Assembly: GCF_021134715.1 (NCBI RefSeq)
Contig: NC_060026.1
Location: forward strand, 2,170,001-2,234,000
Direction of reading: 5' to 3'
DNA from: Daphnia pulex
Lineage: Eukaryota; Arthropoda; Branchiopoda; Diplostraca; Daphniidae
Length of the DNA stretch: 64,000 nucleotides
Each line of letters opens with the position of its first letter. Position 1 is the first letter of the stretch. The notes beneath the pieces were generated by a model. That model made no database searches and was not told where the DNA came from. It saw nothing but the letters and a program-made list of their open reading frames with translations. Of this stretch, positions 59,958-64,000 are shown one piece after another. The position numbers and the translations under genes were made by a program.

Positions 59958-61250
59958 GCCAAATGGACCATGACAACAACCGGAAATCCCTATAGCTGTA
60001 TGATAACTTTCTCTTGGAAGCAAAGCAATTATGTATTGCAACTCAAAAAAAGGAAACAAAATTCTATATTAAATGAACGTTTAAACATATTAATTACGTA
60101 AAAAATGTGTTAATTGTTGGTGGTGCCGGAAACACAACGTAGAACGAAGGTGACATTTTCCAGCGCCGATCCTAGACAAACGTTCTTTCAAACTTTTTGG
60201 AATAAAGGAACTTTAACAAAAATGAAGCGAAGAATGCAGATGAAATATTGAATTACCTCAAAAATCCCTCTACTGAAGGGTTGTCCGAAATGTTGCCAAT
60301 CCGGTTTTCGTGCGATCGACGGTTTTGTGCGATTCTTTCTTTTTGTTGCAAGGAGTGCCAAGCTGACAGTTCACAGTCGCGATCATCATTTATCAAGTTA
60401 CTAGAAAAAAATTCTCGTTTTGTTTTCCGCGTAGCAAGAACAAATCAAATTCCAACAAATACCTTGTGGCAACTTGGGACATTATGAAATGCAGCGCGTC
60501 AAAACAAAGGCAAATATCTAAGGATTCAAAAATAATAAATTATTGTACACAGAAAGATCTGAAATTTAATTAACTAAAATGTAAAATGGTTATTTTTGAA
60601 ATGACATAGAAAACAATTTTTTTTACTAGACCATGTTGTTATTGTTCAAACCTTCGACAGAAGAAAAAACTCAAGTTAACATTTTAAATTAAGAACAACG
60701 TCAGTACAACTAGTTGTCGTCTACTCGTCTGTCCTGTTCGACAAAGTTCTAATCTTTCCAACTGTGCTAAAGTTTACAAACCTCTTGACAATTAATCATT
60801 TGCTAGGTATAACTTTTGATCAGCCCTTACGTCGGAGGATGCAACTCTTTGAAAACGTGACACCAAAGTAATCGGAGCTTTAAAAAACAAAAAAAAACAA
60901 AAAAAAACAGTAGACGCTTGTAGCTACGTGATTTCCGACGAGCAATTTAGCGACTGGGAAGTGACCGAATGACCATCTCTTCTTAATCGGCCTCAGTATC
61001 GAATGGCAGGCGACATGCACGCGCTTCAAAATCACGTTTCGACCGAGACAGGATGACTGACTACGTGCGGAGCTCCAAGAATAAGCTGGCCTTGATATCA
61101 ATACTAGGACTCGACTAAGAACTGTTTCCGTCGAATGTTTTACCGAAGCCAGCAAGTACGAGGGTTTCACGACTGTCACGTGTTTAACACACAATAAAAA
61201 CAGTCTCAAATTCCCAGTTTGGGAATAGTTCTTTCTTAAAGGAAGAGGAT
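59958..61250. other. Intergenic region between AHI1 and the carotenoid oxygenase
   Basis: AT-rich. An open forward frame at about 60206-60487 (ILNYLKNPSTEGLSEM..., ending NTLWQLGTL and TGA) has coding-like composition but no ATG before about 60287 and no recognised domain. It could be an exon of a small gene divergent from AHI1. A reverse frame at 60880-61209 has low-complexity ends and is probably chance. Confidence 0.35.
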
Positions 61251-61252
61251 AA

Positions 61253-61260
61253 TATAAAAG
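61253..61260 (+). promoter_or_regulatory. TATA-like TATAAAAG just before the oxygenase ATG
   Basis: TATAAAAG lies only 4 bp upstream of the first ATG (61264). If it is a working TATA box, transcription would start near 61285-61290 and translation at the next in-frame ATG (61327). Otherwise it is simply AT-rich leader. Confidence 0.35.
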
Positions 61261-61263
61261 CTG

Positions 61264-63827
61264 ATGTCGGTCGGATGGAAAGTCATCACATCGGCACCGA
61301 CCGTTCCAGTGACAACTTCACCGAAGATGGAAGGACTTACAGCTACTAAAAATACGAGTTTGTTTGAAGGCACGCTGAAAGACGTTTGTGAAAATTTTCA
61401 TTTTTGGTCGATCGCAGAACACGAGAAGAATTCCGGAACAACTATCATCGAAGAATCGTACGGCGACGACGCAATTCTGGACGGCAGCAATGGACCAACC
61501 GACTTGAAGACGACCAATCCACCAACATCCATGGCGTATCCTAACTGTGATTTGAATATTTGGTTGCGGTCCTGCGAGATAGAAGTGATCAATCCACTGG
61601 AAGGCATCACTACTGGAGCCATTCCATTATGGGTCAATGGTAATTTGATTTCAATTTTTTTTAAAAGCTATTCCACAATTGTATCAACTAAAAATGCTTT
61701 ACCTTTAATAGGAAGCTTGTACAGAAATGGGCCCGGAAAGCAAGACTATGGTCGCCAAAGAGTCAACCATCTTTTCGACGCTGCTGGGCTTCTGCATAAG
61801 TAAGAATTCCTGTATTTAAAATTGCATCCTGATAATATTAGACTACGGTTTCACGTTGTTACACCTTTTGCAGATTTAACGTCCGCAATGGCAAAGTAAC
61901 CTACCAGTCCCGCTATGTCAACTCGACGTCTTACGTGCTCAACACTGCTGCAGGGCAATTGGTAGTCCCGGAATTCACTACTCCAGCAGCTCCCGATCCG
62001 TGTAAATCCATATTCCACAGGTAAATAGGCAACACCTCTGTTTTGAAAATATTCCTGTGTATAAAAGCATTTTTTATTTGTGTAAATTTGGTTTTGAAAC
62101 TCACTCAGGATCAGCTCGTTATTCGTTTTGGATCAAGTCGTTTCAGACAACGCGATGATTAGTATTTATCCGTTGGGCAAGGATCTTTACGCCTTCGCCG
62201 AGACTCCGTTCATCCATCGCATCGATCCTGTAACTATGGAAACGACAAGACGAGTAAGTCGAGCGAGTAAATCAATGAAGCAATTGAAATATTTACCGGT
62301 GATCGTTTGACGTACAGGAAAGCCTTCACGAGACGCTGAGTGTCTTCAATCAATCGTCTCATCCGCACATCACAGAGAGCGGAGAAGCTTATCAACTCGG
62401 CCAGAAAATCGGAGCCAAAGGACCGAGTTATGTCGTTATTCATTACCCTCCAGACGATCAAGAGTCCAAGGCAACCGAACGAGCTCGCGTCGTGACAACT
62501 GTTCCGTGCCGTTCGCTCAAAGAGCCGAGCTATATGCACAGTTTCTCAATCACAGATTCCTACTTCGTCCTGATCGAACAGCCGTTAAATGTCTCTTTCA
62601 AGACGGTTTTGAGTAGTTTTCTATCCGGCAAACCTCTGGTTAATTCACTGAAATGGCGTCCAAACAAGGTATCAAACAGAATATAGATTATTATCAGGTG
62701 ATTTAAATCACAATTTTACCTAACGCAGAAAACGAGGATTCGCGTGATATCCCGCAAAACGGGAGCTGAATTACCGGTGCAGTACGTGACGGAAGCCTTT
62801 TTCTTCTTGCACACTGTCAACGCATTCGAAGCTGACGATCACCTGATTGTCGACATTTGCTGTTACGCCAATGCTAAAATGTTGGACTGCATGTACATCG
62901 ACGCTTTGGAGGTAAACAAAAAAAAATTAAAAATCTGCGAATATGGTCATGATTAACAACAACACAATCAACTCTTAATAATTCCTTGATTCAACAGAAC
63001 GCCCAAAGCGATCCCAATTATGCTTCGCTCTTCAGGGGAAGACCGAAGCGCTTCGTCATGCCGTTGAATCCTAAACAGGGAAAGGAAGGAAATCTGAATA
63101 CGTACGCCCATTCGTTATCTGAAGCCAAATGGATGAACGGTGGCTCATCAATGTACATCAAACCGGACGAACTTTGCCCGCTGGGCTGCGAAACGCCACA
63201 GATCAACTACAACAAATACAATGGTATTTACTGGAATCAAGTAACGGTGAATGTCTTTAAAAAATGACTTATTTATTTGTGCAGGGAAGCCGTACCGTTA
63301 TTTCTACGCCATTTCGTCGGATGTGGACGCAGAAAATCCAGGCACTGTAAGAATCATTATTTAAATTATTGTACGTTGCTTCACTAATCATTTATCCAAT
63401 TCTATCATACCATTTTTGATGAAAGCTTATTAAAGTTGACACCATCGAGAAGAAATGCCGGACATGGGGTAAGTCATTCTTGAATAGATTTCGAAATAAA
63501 CAAGACTAATTTACAATGACATTTCCAGCCGAGAAGAACGTCTACGCTTCGGAACCAGTTTTTGTCCCACATCCAGATGCTAAAGTACGTTTCAAAATTA
63601 CTTATCCTTATACAGGTGAATTTTAAATAACTTCTATTTACCTTACTCTGCAGTCGGAAGATGACGGTGTGCTGTTGTCGTCGATGATATTTGGCGGACA
63701 CAACGAAAAGCGGACTGGCCTTTTAGTGTTGGATGCGGCTACTTTCAAGGAAATCGGTAGAACAGAATTTCACACTCCTAGCCCCGTGCCGAAATGCCTT
63801 CATGGATATTTCTCTCCTACAAAGTAA
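61264..63827 (+). CDS. Carotenoid cleavage oxygenase (NinaB / BCO / RPE65 family)
   Basis: Non-haem iron enzyme family that cleaves carotenoids to retinoids; the insect member NinaB makes the visual chromophore. Exons: 61264-61639, 61712-61799, 61874-62020, 62109-62253, 62318-62668, 62729-62911, 62998-63223, 63285-63346, 63426-63468, 63529-63584, 63654-63827. Phases agree and sum to 1,851 nt, 616 aa plus stop, close to Drosophila NinaB (about 620 aa). The four family histidine motifs are present: HPHIT (about 267-269), YMHSF (326), FFLHTVNAFE (397) and CLHGYF (609). SLYRNGPG and HLFDAAGLLHKF are further family signatures. So the enzyme should be active. The N-terminal ~60 residues are Thr/Ser-rich and may not be translated if the 61327 ATG is used. 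Which substrate and which cleavage site cannot be told from sequence. Confidence 0.9.
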
Positions 63828-64000
63828 AATAATATTCTTTGATTCCCCAAAAGTTCGGCCATCATTTGTAAGAGGAAATTGCTTTTGATAAGGCTCGACT
63901 ATATTCTTCGTTTAAGTTTTCATTGTTCAACGTTCGTTTGACATATTCATCACATGCATATACACAAAAACGAAATATAATTACACATATTGCACTGTCA
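63828..64000. other. Downstream flank of the oxygenase gene
   Basis: AT-rich 3' flank. No canonical AATAAA was seen before the window ends; AAATAATATT immediately after the stop is a weak candidate. Confidence 0.3.

Noticed and set aside
60880-61209. 109-codon minus-strand frame between AHI1 and the oxygenase
   Set aside because: Ends in a poly-Phe run from an A-rich tract, no flanking splice or promoter evidence and no recognised motif.

Overview
The window is eukaryotic nuclear DNA from an arthropod, most likely a branchiopod crustacean such as Daphnia. Evidence: small GT-AG introns in multi-exon genes, arthropod-type H2B and H4, a H3-H4-H2B-H2A quartet without H1, TCAGT-like initiators and a family of tyrosine-rich YYTT-repeat proteins. 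The genus is inference; the gene content is read from sequence.

Layout. 1-8500: AT-rich non-coding DNA with a diverged, roughly 1.9-kb repeat present two and a half times. 8981-30483 (+): a 24-exon gene for a giant endocytic receptor, LRP2/megalin; my splice model sums to 14,055 nt, exactly 4,684 codons plus stop, with the complete megalin order of LDLa clusters, EGF modules and eight YWTD propellers. 32284-34718 (+): an 8-exon single-pass membrane protein with two CUB domains and an LDLa module. 35419-57202: a huge palindrome. Each ~9.2-kb arm carries one histone quartet (H3, H4, H2B, H2A), a dead protein-kinase gene and decayed tyrosine-rich repeat genes. Arms are nearly identical but differ by scattered substitutions and one 24-bp repeat unit. 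The 3.4-kb spacer holds a piggyBac-type MITE, a second terminal-inverted-repeat element, an orphan coding-like exon and a second, older inverted repeat. 57242-59876 (-): AHI1/jouberin, a ciliary transition-zone protein (C2-like plus WD40), with a perfect RFX X-box just upstream of its start. 61264-63827 (+): an 11-exon carotenoid cleavage oxygenase (NinaB/BCO/RPE65 family) with all four iron-ligand histidines.

Functional links: LRP2 and the carotenoid oxygenase may both touch lipid/retinoid handling (inference only). The histone quartets use divergent promoters and end in the replication-dependent 3' stem-loop. Right-arm coordinates equal 92616 minus left-arm coordinates (92615 or 92591 further in), so genes on the two arms run in opposite directions. 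The palindrome, its nested inverted repeat and the mobile elements in its spacer are the most unusual part of the window.
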